From Odontesthes bonariensis (Eukaryota; Chordata; Actinopteri; Atheriniformes; Atherinopsidae), in NCBI RefSeq assembly GCF_027942865.1, contig NC_134515.1, positions 24,946,227 to 25,010,226 of the forward strand: a stretch of 64,000 bases of DNA, given 5' to 3'. The position numbers and the translations under genes were made by a program. Shown one piece after another: positions 27,883 through 41,464 of the stretch. The notes below the pieces were generated by a model. The model did not search any database. It was not told the DNA's origin and was given only the letters and a program-made list of their open reading frames with translations. Position 1 is the first letter of the stretch. Each line of letters starts with the position of its first letter.

Positions 27883-30800
27883 TGTGGAAGGGGATGGAAG
27901 GCCCGGTGAGAGTGGCCCTTCTTTGGATGGTGGAGCCAGCTATGGCCAGGGTCCGGTGACTCACGGCTCAGCCATCAGCCCCGACCGATTCGACAGCCAG
28001 CTCTACAGCCACGGGGTCCAGCCTGGGCCGCAGAGGCCCCGTCGGCCCAAGCTTCAGCACTCACAGTCCATCCTCCGGAAGCAGGCAGAGGAGGAGGCCA
28101 TCAAGCGGTCCCGCTCGCTTTCTGAGAGCTATGAACTCTCTGCTGACCTGCAGGATAAACAGGTATCCAACCAAAGCCTTGCTGAATAATTTGGACAAGT
28201 CTTGTGTACTTATGAGATATAAAACATGCAGGTTTTTTCTTCAAATGAAAAATTATGTAAGTTATTTTTAGTCAATGAGGCACTGACAAGTGGAAGAATA
28301 AAAAATTTTCTTGTGAGTCACAACTATGGCTTTATTGACCATCAACAGCTAAGAAAATAATTAAATTTTCCATGGCTGACACAGTTTCACAATTAATTTC
28401 CTCATCTTTTTGCTAGGTGGAGATGCTTGAGCGCAAATATGGTGGAAGATTCATAACTCGCCATGCAGCTCGCACCATTCAGACAGCCTTCCGTCAGTAT
28501 CAGATGAACAAGAACTTTGAACGTCTCAGGAGTTCCATGTCGGAGAACCGCATGTCCAGACGCATTGTGCTGTCTAACATGAGGATGCAGCTTTCATTTG
28601 AGGGCCCTGAGAAAGTGCATAGTTCATATTTCGAAGGGAGGCAGGTGTCCATGACAGAGGATGGAGCCCCGCTGTCCATGGTGCAGTCTGAATGTGGCGA
28701 TATCGAGGTCCGCCAACAGGCGAACATGACATCTCATCCAGCGCAGCAGGGTGACCTGACAGATGCCATCACAGAGCTGGAGGACGCCTTTTCCAGGCAG
28801 GTCAAGTCGCTGGCTGAGTCGATAGATGATGCTCTGAACTGTCGCAGTCTTCAGGGGGATGAGGGTCCTGATCCTGAAGCCATGGGCTGCTCTGAAGTCG
28901 AGGGCCAAGTTCCCTATAAGGTGAAGTCCCATCGCAGGGCAGCTGGACGCATGCACGATGAAACTATGGCATCTTATAGTGATGTCACTCTGTTCATTGA
29001 TGAGGAGGACATGTCCCCTTCTATTGCTCTGTCAAGGGGGGACCAGCCGTCCAGTACAGAATCAGACTTACGGTTGAGGTCAGTCAATTCCTCCCAGGAA
29101 TACTGGCCTATTGACCCCAAAGATGAGGGTCGTGACACAGACACAAGCTGCCGCAGCACTCCTTCTCTAGAGTGCCAAGAGCAGCGTATTAGAATGGACC
29201 ATCTCCCTCTGTTGACCATAGAACCTCCCAGCGACAGTTCTGCAGAGCTCAGTGACCGGTCTGACCGCGGCTCTGTCAAACGACCGCCTGCATATGAACC
29301 CCACGGCCACATCGTAACATCATCACAGGCAAGCCCCAAACACATTTCCCATGGACCCCCACCACGAGCTCCCTCTCGAGACGATGATGCACCTCTGCGC
29401 CATCGCCACCGCCAGCTAGAGAGCCACTTGGCCATCAATGGCTCAGCAAACAGACAGAGTAAGTCCGAGTCCGACTTCTCCGATGGGGACAACGACAGCA
29501 TCAATAGCACATCAAACTCAAACGACACCATAAACTGCAGCTCTGAGTCCTCGTCAAGAGACAGCCTTCGGGAGCAGACGCTAAGTAAGCAGACTTACCA
29601 CAAAGAGACTCGTAACAGCTGGGATTCGCCCATCTTCAGTAATGACGTGATTCGCAAGAGACACTACCGCATCGGCCTCAATCTTTTCAACAAGTAGGTA
29701 CTCTGCTCTGATGGAGCAGGAGCTTGACTAGTGCTTGCATTGAGTGCCAAGTAAATGGACCAGATGATAGTGAAGTCTGTTGGACAGTGGTGCCACACCG
29801 GCACTGCAAAGTGCTGTTGTGTCCATATCTAATACAAATGCATTTTGAGAACTCTCTGTGTGAAAGTGTATATTAGAAACAGATCAATTTTGTGTGTGTT
29901 ATGTAAGAGAGATTATTTTTATTTCAGAGAGAGATAGATCTTAATGACAGCAACTTTTGTCGTATTCTTTCTAGAGAAACCTCGCCTAAAGACTCATTCG
30001 CAAAGAGACACGGGTTCCAAATGACTTAATTAAATGACCATGACATATTACAGATTACAGAGTTGAAGAGCATTTGTTTAAGGGCTCTGGTAATGTTTAG
30101 ACACGAGCAAATTCATAATGAGTTCTCATTGAGCAATAGAAGGAATTGCATCATTTTTCTCAGCTAAATGATGTATTGCTTCTAAATCATCAGCTAATTT
30201 GCTTTAAGAGGTCATTGATAAGAGTTTTCTGAGAATTCAAGATTAAGCAGTAGCAGATTCTTCTCTCCGGTTTCGTAGTCAGTCTGCATCAGGAATTAAA
30301 AATGTGTATTCAATTTTGCAGAAAGCCAGAGAAGGGCATCCAGTACCTGACTGAGAGGGGATTCATCCCTGACACGCCGGTTGGGGTGGCCCACTTCCTA
30401 CTTCAAAGGAAGGGGCTCAGCAGGCAGATGATTGGAGAATTTCTTGGCAATCGACAAAAACAGTTTAACAGAGATGTCTTGGAGTAAGTAGGATTCTTTT
30501 CCCTCTTATAATTTCTAAACGTCCTTTGAAATGGATTACATTAGAGCAACCTGAAAAGTGATTTGAATTGAAATGCACGTAAATACACCGATGTCAAGGA
30601 CGCACTTTTGTAAACATGGAGGTTTTATTTGCAAAGAAATAAGGCATTCCACACAGACACCTTGTCCTTGTAACTGATCGTCTCATGGTCTCTCCATCTC
30701 ATCTCGTTGTGTACCAGCTGTGTGGTAGATGAAATGGACTTCCAGGGCATGGAGCTGGACGAGGCCCTTAGGAAGTTTCAGAACCATATACGTGTCCAGG

Positions 30801-33800
30801 GTGAAGCTCAGAAGGTGGAGAGGCTCATTGAAGCTTTCAGGTTAGACTGCACACTGGCATTTAGCACCTAAACATAAGGATTAGAAGTTCTCTTTGACTC
30901 AAAACAAAGCTTTGCTACTATAATTAAACCAGTGAGCAATGTGCATTTCCAGAAAAGGAAAAAAAAAGAAAGAAAGAAAAAGGGAAACACCCCAAAAACA
31001 TACGCATTACTGTTTTTAATGCTGAGTTGCTCACGCATGAAACGTACTCCCTCCTTCCTCACAGCTGTGTTGTGACACAATTATTGGTACACAAAGAGAA
31101 CCCGTTACAGCTTAACTTCTGCTTTTCATCTGTCCGTGTTGAAAGCATTTCCTCACTCTGAGGATGGTTGGTTTGTGTTTGCTTTGTGTTCTGAATTCGA
31201 TATTGTTCTCATGTCTCCAGCCAGCGCTACTGCATCTGTAACCCCACAGTGGTGCGGCAGTTTAGGAACCCTGACACCATCTTCATCCTAGCCTTTGCAA
31301 TCATCCTCCTCAACACTGACATGTACAGTCCCAATGTCAAGCCCGAGAGGAAGATGAAAATGGAGGACTTCATCAAGAATTTGAGAGGTAATCCAACCAA
31401 GAAACAAATATAAAGCACAATTTTAGAATGATATTATACAAAAATGCATCTTTTCACAAATGTTGGTATATTTCACTGAACAAGTTCTAATTTTACTGTC
31501 TCATGCTGTTTGCATTTGTAGTTTCGGAAGTGACATTTCCCAAATAAAACAATTTGCTGTTGTGCTATTTCACTTATTGAGCAAAAAGATATAGCTTTTT
31601 GTCATTTTAAGTGGTCTGAATGGAAATTAGACTTCTCTCCCTCCTTTTGGTTTTGAAAATCTATCACTGATCAATCACTGATCTCTTCAGAGAGAGCTTT
31701 TTTCCCCATCGGCTTTTCTGTAAATGCAGCTGTTGGAAAGCCTGAGTTAATGGCATAAAAATTTCCGATAACATCTTTGGCTGCCAGTGAAACAGGAATT
31801 CGGGCTTTTTAGAAAGAGAGGCTAAAAAGAGTCTGACAATAAACACATATTGCTGAAGCACACTCGCAGAACTGAAGTTACATCCAGTAACTACTATATT
31901 TGGTGCGTGCTGATCTTCTCATTGAGCAATAAGCTGTTTACCTTCCTGTCTGTGTGAATGTGTTGTAGTTGCTGGTTGGGTTGTGTAGGTTAATTGTAAA
32001 AGCTTGTGATAAGTGGCTTGTTGAATCCCTAACTATAATGTAAGGGTCATAGCTGTGACTAATTCAGTTTCATGGTTTTGTTGGGGGTGATATGTGTGTG
32101 TGTGTGTGGCTGTGTTCTTCTGGTGGAAGTAGCTTATGATGTCAAGGGTTGAGCTGTATTTTCTTTTCTTTTTTTTTTTTTTTTAAATCTTTCTGTACTT
32201 TTTTTCAGATTTCCACTTGCCACAGCTTTAATTGTACAGTCTCCGTGTCAATTGTTAGATAAATCAGCTCCTCCCTGTGTTTCAGGTGTTGACGACGGAG
32301 AGGACATACCTCGAGAGACTCTGGTTGGCATCTACGAGAGGATTCGCAAGCGAGAGCTTAAAACCAACGAAGACCATGTCTCACAGGTGCAGAAGGTTGA
32401 GAAGCTCATTGTGGGAAAGAAACCAGTAAGTAAATGTTAATTATCCTTCTATTAGGGTCACAAAAATGTTCACTGAACATTTATTCATTATTATTACATG
32501 TCAGGCAGCAAATGTTGTGGCATTTTTTGTTGACTTTAAGCAATAGAAGGAACTGAGAGATGAAGAAAGGTCATCTGTACCTTTGGGTGTTATTGTGGAC
32601 CTCGGAGCTCGTCTGGTTTTGGACCTTCACGCTGGTGATTTTAACACACCCAAAGCCCTTGCGAGATGTCACCCACTGCTGCAGTCTGATGAAAAATGGG
32701 CACATGCTGCCGTCTTAGCACATTACAGTCCTTACATGGTTTTAGAGGAAGAGGTGATTGCTGTGCCGTCACACAGCGAAGCCACCTCTGTGGAGCTGAC
32801 CGGCATGAGCTACAATGTTTCGATACTGTTATTGTTGTTAATTCAATATATTGGTGCAAACTGTTCCTAGATTTTCTTCTGACTATGCTTGATCCTCACA
32901 GGAATGCAGGCAGCTGCATCTCTGCATTGTTCCTAATGCAGCACTTTCTCCGTCATGTGTAAAGGTTAAAACTGTATTAACCTACACAGCCTCTTGGAGA
33001 GGCTCGTCTTGCGTGAAGAACTTGATGTGTGTTTTCAGTCGAATGAAGTCTCTTCTGCTCTACCAGTAGTCATTGAATGTATTGAAAAATGATCTCTTGT
33101 CACCACTTAGCTGTGTAATTAGGGAAGCTTGGTAAAACATTCAAGCATCAAAACTACATTGGAATTTTTCTTTATAATATTCTGATCCTGGGAGGCTGTG
33201 CTGGGACGGCTTCTAGGTTTTATTCTATCATTACAATGGATTCCTTCATATCTGGTTGCGAAAAAAAGATTGCTATCTTACACTAGGAAGAAATGGCATG
33301 AATACATCTTCATGGCCATTTTAATAGCTGCAGCGTCTTCCTTATAGGAACTCCTCAATTAACGAGAAGGATTAAATATATTATGAGAGCTGTGCATGTA
33401 AATGATCTGAACATAACACCTGCATATAACATCTTCTTTGTCATGTATTTATAGATCGGATCACTCCACCATGGCCTGGGATGTGTAAGTAGTTTACCAT
33501 TATTTCGCTGTATGTTCACAGCTTTCTGTTTCTGTAACACATCTCACAGTATTTAAAACAGAGCTTCTGTTCCTTATTACGGTGAAGACTAAGCCCAAAA
33601 TTAACTCTGAAGTGTTGGTATCTGTTTCTTTTTTCTCGTGCCTTCTAGGTGCTGTCGCTTCCCCATCGCCGGTTGGTGTGTTACTGTCGCCTGTTTGAAG
33701 TGCCAGATCCCAACAAACTCCAGAAGTTGGGCCTGCATCAGCGGGAGATCTTCCTGTTCAATGACCTCCTCGTGGTAAAAGCCCTGTCCTCCTCTCCTAT

Positions 33801-36800
33801 ATTCTCCTCTCCTCTCCAGACCTATCCTTACAGTTGTCTCTTTGTGTGATTTCAGGTGACCAAGATTTTCCAGAAGAAAAAGAATTCAGTGACGTACAGC
33901 TTCAGACAGTCGTTCTCTCTATATGGGATGCAAGTCATACTGTTTGAAAATCAAAGTAAGTGGCACTGGGTGTTTCCTGTTACTCCGTCCTTATTCCTGC
34001 AGCATGTAAGCTGACAGTATTTACATCACAAGACCTGATGAAGCACAGTTACACATCCAGCACAAATGGGAAGTCAAACCAGTGTGCTGCCAAATTGTTT
34101 ATTCTCTCCAAACTTCAGAACGATTCCTACAATGTGTTTTACTTTAGTCTTGATCCATCACCCTTCCATGAATGTCTCCTTTTCTGTTTGCCATTTCTCC
34201 AGATTACCCAAATGGAATCAGACTCACATCAGCAATACCAGGTGCAGACATCAAAGTGCTCATCAACTTTAATGCGCCCAACCCCCAGGACCGCAAGAAG
34301 TTCACAGATGACTTACGAGAGTCAATTGCCGAGGTCCAGGAAATGGAGAAATACAGAATAGAGTGTGAGCTGATTTTTTTGTTTTTTACCCCCTCCCATC
34401 CCCCTCTTACTCTTTGTCAGGCTCTGTAAAGCAGAAATAGAGCATGCTGCTCAGCAGTTTCAGGACGTTGGAAAGAACAGCAGATTATTCTGGACATTCA
34501 GAGATGTTGTTACCCGCAAGAGCAGAATAATGTGCATCAGTACTGGACTTTTCTGAAGTTTAAAAATCATTCCCTGGCCAGAGTGAGATGTGAAACCTCT
34601 GCCACTTAGCTCAGTATTTCCTCGGCTTCTTTCCACAGCTGAGCTTGAGAAGCAGAAGGGGATGGTGAGGCCCAGCATGTCGCAGAGCTCCGGCCTGAAG
34701 AAAGAAGCCGGAAATGGTAACATGAACCGCGCCAGTCTGGATGACAGCTACGCCATGGGTGAGGGCCTGAAGAGGAGCGCCCTCAGCAGCTCCCTGCGAG
34801 ACCTCTCTGAAGCAGGTACAGCCAAAACGTCCTTGTTTTTACCAGCTGGTCCTGTAAAGGAAAAGCTCTCCTTCTGTCATCCAAGTCTCCATGATGATAC
34901 CAAGGGGATAAAAATAGCAAAATGTTGTTCCACGGCACCATACATTGATTTTAGAGTTCTCCCCTTTAAGACCATTAACTCCCTCATGATTGGATGGTTT
35001 GGTCTGGAAGGCTTTGGTGTTTAACCTTCTTTTGTAGTCTGCACACTATGCTTTGGAGAGATTAAGACGTGCTCCAGCTTTCCACAATTTAAGGCCTGAA
35101 CGCAGACCTCTTTGAGGGAAGTTTACCACTGCAGCTTTTTAAGACTTCTCGGTGATGATTGAAATTGATGGGCAGTTCTCACCTCGGTTCATTTGGATTT
35201 GAGTTTCTTTCTAACATTTCATTGATATTTTTAGAATCACTTTTTTTTGTTACCTGGCGCATCCTATGTTTAATTCCTATCACAACACATTTCATAAGAA
35301 TGCCTTTTGTTTTAAGTCAGAAATCATGTCGTCTCCCCTCACATATATACAGGTGCTGATGTGTACATCCTAAAGCAGCAGCAAGATCAAGGTTTAGATG
35401 AAGTCGTGCCCTTAACAGTCCTTCCATATTCATGTATATCGGTGTGTAACACAGTCTCTGCGCCTCTGAAGCAGGAACACATTTCATTCATTGCAGATAA
35501 CAGCTATGTTAAGTTATCAGGTGATTCACTTGATAACAAAATGAAATCCAGTTTGGGGTCTGCCTCACAGTTGACACTCTTTGTTCTTCTGATCACCACC
35601 TCGTTGGGAACCGATAGATCAGATAGATGAAGTCTGCACATGTCCCTCTGCCCTCCTGTCTCCTGTGTTTTTAAATGCAGGATGTGGCATGTTAGTGGGG
35701 GTCATTTTTGTTAATCGTTTTCTTTCCTCCTTTTCTGCCATCCTCCATTTCATTTGTATTTTAGTGTCCATATGCATCAGTTATTTTCCTGTTAATGTTG
35801 TAATTATTGGTCATATATCACTGGCTGAGTGTGCCTAACAACGACAGAAGTGCTCCCTCCACCCTCAGACCTGTTTATAGCCACGCATTCCATGTGCAGC
35901 AGCCACTGTATTGCTTTTGATTTGTCTCCTCCTTTGTGACTGTCACTGATCCTGGCTTTTTGCCAACCCTGACCAGTATGAAAAACTTGTGGCAATATTA
36001 GCAATAGAATCCCATGACTAATTAAATCAAGAAAAACAATCCGTGAAAGTTTTGCTCCGGCATCAACCTTTGTGACAGGGTTGTTTTTTGGGGTTTTTTA
36101 AAAGGCGGCAGCACATTTGCTCGGTCTATGATGCTCTTTGAATCAGTATTTATTGGCATACATGATAATATTTTCAAGATCTTTAAATGCTTTAGTCAGC
36201 CTCCGGTTAGAAGTGCGCTTTAAAATTTAAAATCATCGAAATTTTAATGCAGCATTACAATTCCCTGAAGACGTGACTTCACAGCAAGGAAAACCACAGT
36301 GCCACCTGTCAACCACCACCTTCTCAGACCTGAATGCCCTCTCCCCTTCCTGCCCATATTTGGACCTTACTCACAGTCACAATCCACAATCCACTGCACT
36401 GCCCCCTACGGGACTGGTGAGTGGCCTAAACGTCTGTAGTCGATCCAGAAGTGCTGTCGATCTCTAATGTCTGGTATTGCATGTCTCGGGCAGGCAAGCG
36501 GGGGCGTCGCAGCAGTGCAGGATCACTAGACAGCAATATGGAAGTAAGTTGGAAGCAGCTGGTATCCAAGCTACTCTCTATGTGATGATGTGCACTGTGA
36601 AACACTCCATTTATTTTTGGTCTTACACCTTCTTTGCTTCATAGACTCAGTCCATTTGTTTGGATCATTTATTTTTCTTCTTGGGATGCCTTATAACCTG
36701 CTTGCCTCAGTTAGTGTGCATGCATGGGTTGCCTGCCTCTGATCCTGCCCCCTTTTTTGGAAGCCAGAGATCTCCTGTTTTGGTCATGTTATATGACCAA

Positions 36801-38364
36801 TATACACTTTCCTCTCAAACAAGCATGACTCCCACTAATGCCTCCTCTGATCCCTCCCCTTGTCGCCTGTCTCTGTCTTTCATTCAATTTCATCCAAGAG
36901 GTTTTCATTTGGTTCCTCTCTTTGGCAGGGTGGTAGCTCTGAAAGACACTAGGAAGCTCTTCATTTCCTGCAGCAGCCCGTCTCCCTGTCTGGGTCTGTC
37001 TTTATTTTTTTTTTCTTATCCACAACTTCTCTTAGATGATGTGAGGTTCAGGGAGGAATGTAGCCTTCATAATCAGAGATGGGCTTCATTTATTTAGAAA
37101 GATGTGGATTTCATTCATTCATTTTACACTCATTTCATGTGTCCGTGAGTTCAAGCGTTGAGTCTGGGACATGGGACTGGAAATTTCATTCTGCTTTCAA
37201 ACACATCCAATAGTCTTTCTCCAGTCTAAGATGAAGCATGCCAAAGAAGAATTTTTTTTTTTAGTTTTTTTTAGAAGGATTGCACCTATTGAGTAGTGTT
37301 GGATCCAAAATAGGAAGAAAAGCGTCCAGGCTTGTACTGAAGTGTTCAATTCCTACTGCCCTTTGACTTGTAGTTGAATGCTAATGTGTGGATGATGACT
37401 TTGCCTGTAACACCCTCTGCATGTGGAAACTGAGCCTCCATTAATAATACAAAGTTGCATGTATGACTCTAAAGAGGGTTTGGCACAATAAAAATTAAAT
37501 ATATTTCTCTCTTCCCTTGTTAATGATGTCATTATTTATGCTCGTAACTGTATACATATAATTTTGTTACAGATTTACTGTTCAAAACAGTTATCTCCCC
37601 GCAGCACAGCTTCTATGAATATAGGCTCCCTTTGTCGTGAAGTGTTCACCCCAGCTGAAATATTCCTGCTGCTGCCTATCATGAAACATTTTTAGTTTCC
37701 CATTTGCATGCCCTATAACATTTTGCTACTTCTTTATCTGAAATAGAATTATGAATTCATCCTGTTGGTGCCTCTTCGTTGTAGTTTTGCAAGTGTCTGA
37801 CAGACATGCTGTTACCTCTTTTCCATCATGCAGGGGTCCATCATTAGCAGCCCACACACACGACGAAGAGCCACCCCACCACGTGAGGGAGCAACCCGCG
37901 GCCATCCTTCCATCCCTAACTCTGCATCGACATCTATTCTCGGGTCGCTCTTTGGCAGCAAGCGAGGGAAACCGCCATCTCAGAGCCATAGCCCTTTCCC
38001 ACCAACCGGCCAGCCCACCCTCATATCGCACAAGCCCCACCCAACCAACCTGCATCACACAGCGCAGGCAGCACATTCAGTGCAAATCCACGGCCACCAT
38101 TCCCAGTACTGCCAAGTCCCGCAGAATCCCCCGCCTTATCACCACCACCACCACTACCACCCGCCTCCCCACACGCAGTACCACCAGCACCCAGCCTACA
38201 CCTCGCACGCTCACCAACACACCCACTCACAGCACAGCCATTACAGCCAGCATTCCCATCACGCCTCACACTCCCAGCATGCACCTCACCACCACAGTCA
38301 GCAAGCGGGTTCGGCACCTGGCGGGCCCAAACCCAAACACAGTGGCATCAGCACCGTAGTGTGA
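27883..38364 (+). CDS. iqsec1: IQSEC1 (BRAG2), ARF guanine-nucleotide exchange factor
   Basis: Thirteen coding exons: 27883-28162, 28417-29693, 30322-30483, 30718-30840, 31221-31387, 32286-32425, 33455-33484, 33649-33774, 33856-33955, 34203-34364, 34639-34815, 36494-36543 and 37834-38364. All have AG/GT borders and compatible phases. Numbering from the 758 exon gives 1133 residues, close to the long human isoform. An IQ motif (IQTAFRQY) lies at about 135-155 and probably binds calmodulin. Sec7 covers about 530-720 and carries the catalytic glutamate E628 in [14 protein letters not shown] domain follows at about 750-870. The last exon is rich in His, Pro and Gln and ends in STVV, a class I PDZ ligand. 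The family loads GTP onto ARF6 at the plasma membrane and synapse, controlling endocytosis of integrins and AMPA receptors. The IQSEC1 rather than IQSEC2 or IQSEC3 assignment rests on recalled stretches such as [20 protein letters not shown] and on the raf1/cnbp neighbourhood. Confidence 0.95.
36253..36416 (+). other. iqsec1: Candidate alternative iqsec1 exon
   Basis: A 164-base open segment is bounded by an AG acceptor (TTTTAATGCAG) and a strong donor (CTG|GTGAGTGG), between the exons ending at 34,815 and starting at 36,494. Read in the phase left by the upstream exon it is open for all 54 codons (starts LQFPEDVTS, ends LPPTGL) and ends in phase 0. That phase does not fit the 50-base exon at 36,494 but does fit the last exon at 37,834, so it would have to replace the 50-base exon. 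The polypyrimidine tract before the acceptor is weak, and I do not recognise the peptide. It may be chance. Confidence 0.25.
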
Positions 38365-41300
38365 TGCTCCTGTCGCAGAGAGGAGAAGCGAGGAGGGAAC
38401 TTTAATGAAGGAGGGACATTCGCTTACACCAAAGGGACTGACAGCATAACTCTATGGCCTGTCCACTGTGTTTTAGCTGCTGTGATGGAAACAAATCACA
38501 CGCAGACACCTTTTTCACTTCCAGGTCCAACTAATATGCAGGATGGAAATTGGACTCAAATCTTCCACTAGGGGCCTTTACTAGTTTGCCTGATTAGGGG
38601 CCCATCAGGGTTTTGTTTGTGGGTGTGGGGGAGGAGGGTTCTGCACAGGAAGATGCTCTCTGTTTTCACACACACCGTCCGGCTGTGACGGCTGAAGAGA
38701 AAACATGTTGTCTCCACAAGCCGCTACCTGCTTCTTTATCCCCTCAATAACCTGTCTGACCTTCACATAATCAGGATGCCCTGAGATGAGAACATGGCTG
38801 ATTGTTTTCACGATTCCTTGTGCACAGCCTCTCAGAAGTCAAATTTCAAGTCTTTGGTTTGCAGATCCTGCCATCATATGAATGCTATTTGTTGTTGCCT
38901 CTTGTAGAGCTCATATATAGTAAAAAATCTAGATATAACCATTTCACAATAACTTAAGTCCAAGGACAGGTAAACAACTCTACTGAGTCAGTCATAGTAG
39001 TTCTAGTGCTGTATTTACTGTAGATGACAGCTATATGTGTTGTCTCCTAGCTCTCATAAATGAATGTGCCAATTATTAATGCATAATCTATTTAGTCAAA
39101 ACTTCATGTACAGTATATTGTGTGTAAAGTAATTTGTAAGATAATACTTACAATTATCAGCAAAAATGACTTTTACCAGTATTATACTGACTCTGTGGTA
39201 ACAAGATGTAGATCTGAAAGGAGTGAACCCCCATTCAGTCCGGCCTATAATCTGTTCTGGAGCTTTTGCCTTTCCAATAGATCAGAAAGAGCCTCTGGAT
39301 GGCAGCTGTCGCATGAGGGCCTTGAAACGGTGTTCGGTCACAGCTGAAGCCTCAAATTGACTTTTCTGGCTGATAAACTGAGCCGTTCACTCTTTTTTTC
39401 AAACTATGGTTCGCTCAAACCGTAAAAAGTAATGAAAAATAAGAGTGGAAAGACATTTTCAACACTTTTAGGCTCAGTTCCTGTTACAAATGGCCCCACA
39501 CAAAGTGTTTTTAACGGCCAGTGTCCGCTAACATATGCAGCAGCTGCTTTCTTGACTCTTGAATTAAAAAATTTTTTTTGAAAAAAGTCTTCTTTGGCCT
39601 TGTTTAGATTATTTTTCATCCACCAACACGATTTGGTGAATGAATTAAATTAGTTCTAACACATTGAGGGTATTTTTTTCTTCTTTTTTTTTTCTATTAT
39701 ATGTGCAATATCTTTGTACTGATTTTGTACATCCAGAACAAGAAAATTCTCCCTCCTATTTGTGCGTTGTCCATGTTGCGTCATTATTTATTTATTTTCA
39801 GTTTTCAACCCCTGTCAGAGTCTTTCTTGGTAAATTAATGTCTTGCTGTCCTCGTGGTCTTATGAGAGGTTCAGACTTGGAGTTCAGTGGAATGTCTAGT
39901 GAGTGAGTTTTTTGCATGTAATGTTATTGATGTGAGGCTATCCTCTGCACATTGTATAACAAATCAGTGTTACCATAGCAAGTTTAAGTGCAATCATGTT
40001 CAGAAAACGCAGACTTGTACTTAAGAGCGGAGGTCTGTTGTCCAGGATGAGATTCAGGTGAGAAGATAATGACTTTTTTTTTTTTTTTAAATCTTCATTT
40101 GATAATATATAGATACATAAACAGTTCACAGCAGAAAGAAGAATGTGTGTATATATTTTAATAAAAAGGAAAATGCCTCTCCTTGGGCTGAGCAGAAATA
40201 TTTTGCTGGATAAGCACATATGAAAGAACACTTTCATTTTTTTTCAGGAAATGCAGTTATAACGTACAAAATGCAAGCTGAACAAAAGAACTGGGTATAT
40301 GTAAAGAATATCTTTCTACATTCTACAAATAAGAGTCTATTCTAGTGTGTAAATTAGTGACAGTAAACTGTTTGTCCCAATATTCAGGTTGTAAATGTAT
40401 TTTAACATTCATGAAGAAAACCATGGCCAGAAGTCAGGCGTACACCTTTTTCCTCAGATTACACACATATCATACGGGACATTTAAGCTCATCTGGATAT
40501 GTCTTTCTATTGATTTCATATCTTTGCGAGAATTCTGAAATCTTGGGATGATGTGAAACCGATGAACGTGTTTATTTTGCCGTCTGTCGTAGTGCTTCAA
40601 ATGTCTCCAGTCATTCTTTTGCGAGAGAGTACCCCAACAATGCACTGCATGGATCTGATGCATCACGTGTCCTATTCACTGTGAGCTGATGGGGAAGAAA
40701 TCAGCCTATAAATTTTGGACCTCCTTTTTGGTTTTGATTCATTTGGATTTTTTCTGATGTTGATGTGTTCTTGTTGTTCCATGTTTGCCTGGTAGTTATT
40801 GAAGCTCAGCATGCATTTCATCAACAAAGCCATTTTTGTAAATTACAAGCATAAAGAGCATTGCACTTCGTTGCAGAGGGCTTTCATCGTGTAAATATGG
40901 GGTTTCGATGTGCAAGCTGACGAACTGCTTGGCATGAGAGTTTATCTTTGTGAAGACTGTAAAGGGACCAAGACTGGGTTTAAAGGAGATGTACATAATG
41001 TGTATATGATCAGTGCTCTACTCTGATATCTGCCGTAAAGATCAGGATGTACATACATCACCTCATGGATGGATGGGAGGGGTGCTAAGTGAACATATCG
41101 ATTGTCTCTGCCTCCAGCTGTTATGAACTGACATTTGCTGTGGAAATCGCAAACAGACTGTTAGAAAGCGTGCTGCCATTTTACATCCGGCTCTCTTGTC
41201 TCACACACTCATACACATATTGTACACACAGACAAATGTTCACTCATCCTGCTGTGAGTTGATCGGTCTGGCGTGAGACGCGTTGGGAAAAAAAAAAAAG

Positions 41301-41440
41301 ATGGAAAAGACAGGAATGGCCTCATTTATATGTGCATTCTGTTTGTACAGTGAGTAGTGAGTCAGTAAGACCCCAGTTATTGTAAAACTTCAACTGTGAC
41401 AATGTTGAGAACGCAAAATAAACAAATATATGACTTATGG
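38365..41440 (+). other. iqsec1: iqsec1 3' untranslated region
   Basis: About 3 kb of non-coding sequence follows the stop codon at 38,362-38,364 and runs to an AATAAA at 41,417-41,422 with a GT-rich stretch just after it. There are many T-rich and ATTTA-like stretches, and TGTA-containing sites of the Pumilio type, but no frame of interest. The length fits the long 3' UTRs usual for this neuronal gene. The end is inferred from the signal, since transcript evidence is not available. Confidence 0.6.
41417..41422 (+). terminator. iqsec1: Polyadenylation signal, probable iqsec1 end
   Basis: A canonical AATAAA is followed about 25-40 bases later by a TGTGTGTTTT stretch typical of a downstream cleavage-factor site. 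It is the most convincing signal between the iqsec1 stop codon and gp9. Confidence 0.6.
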
Positions 41441-41464
41441 TACGCATGTGTGTTTTCTTTACCT

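Noticed and set aside
29695-29697. TAG apparently ending the large iqsec1 exon
   Set aside because: The donor is one base inside (AACAA|GTAGGT), so the TAG belongs to the intron. The join to 30,322 restores [11 protein letters not shown], the known Sec7 start.
32583-32870. 95-codon open frame between iqsec1 exons
   Set aside because: It lies within an intron, has no splice sites in a usable phase and resembles no known domain.
33649-33849. Open frame continuing past the exon at 33,774
   Set aside because: It is read-through into an intron. The donor after LLV and the next exon ([10 protein letters not shown]) give the known PH-domain sequence.
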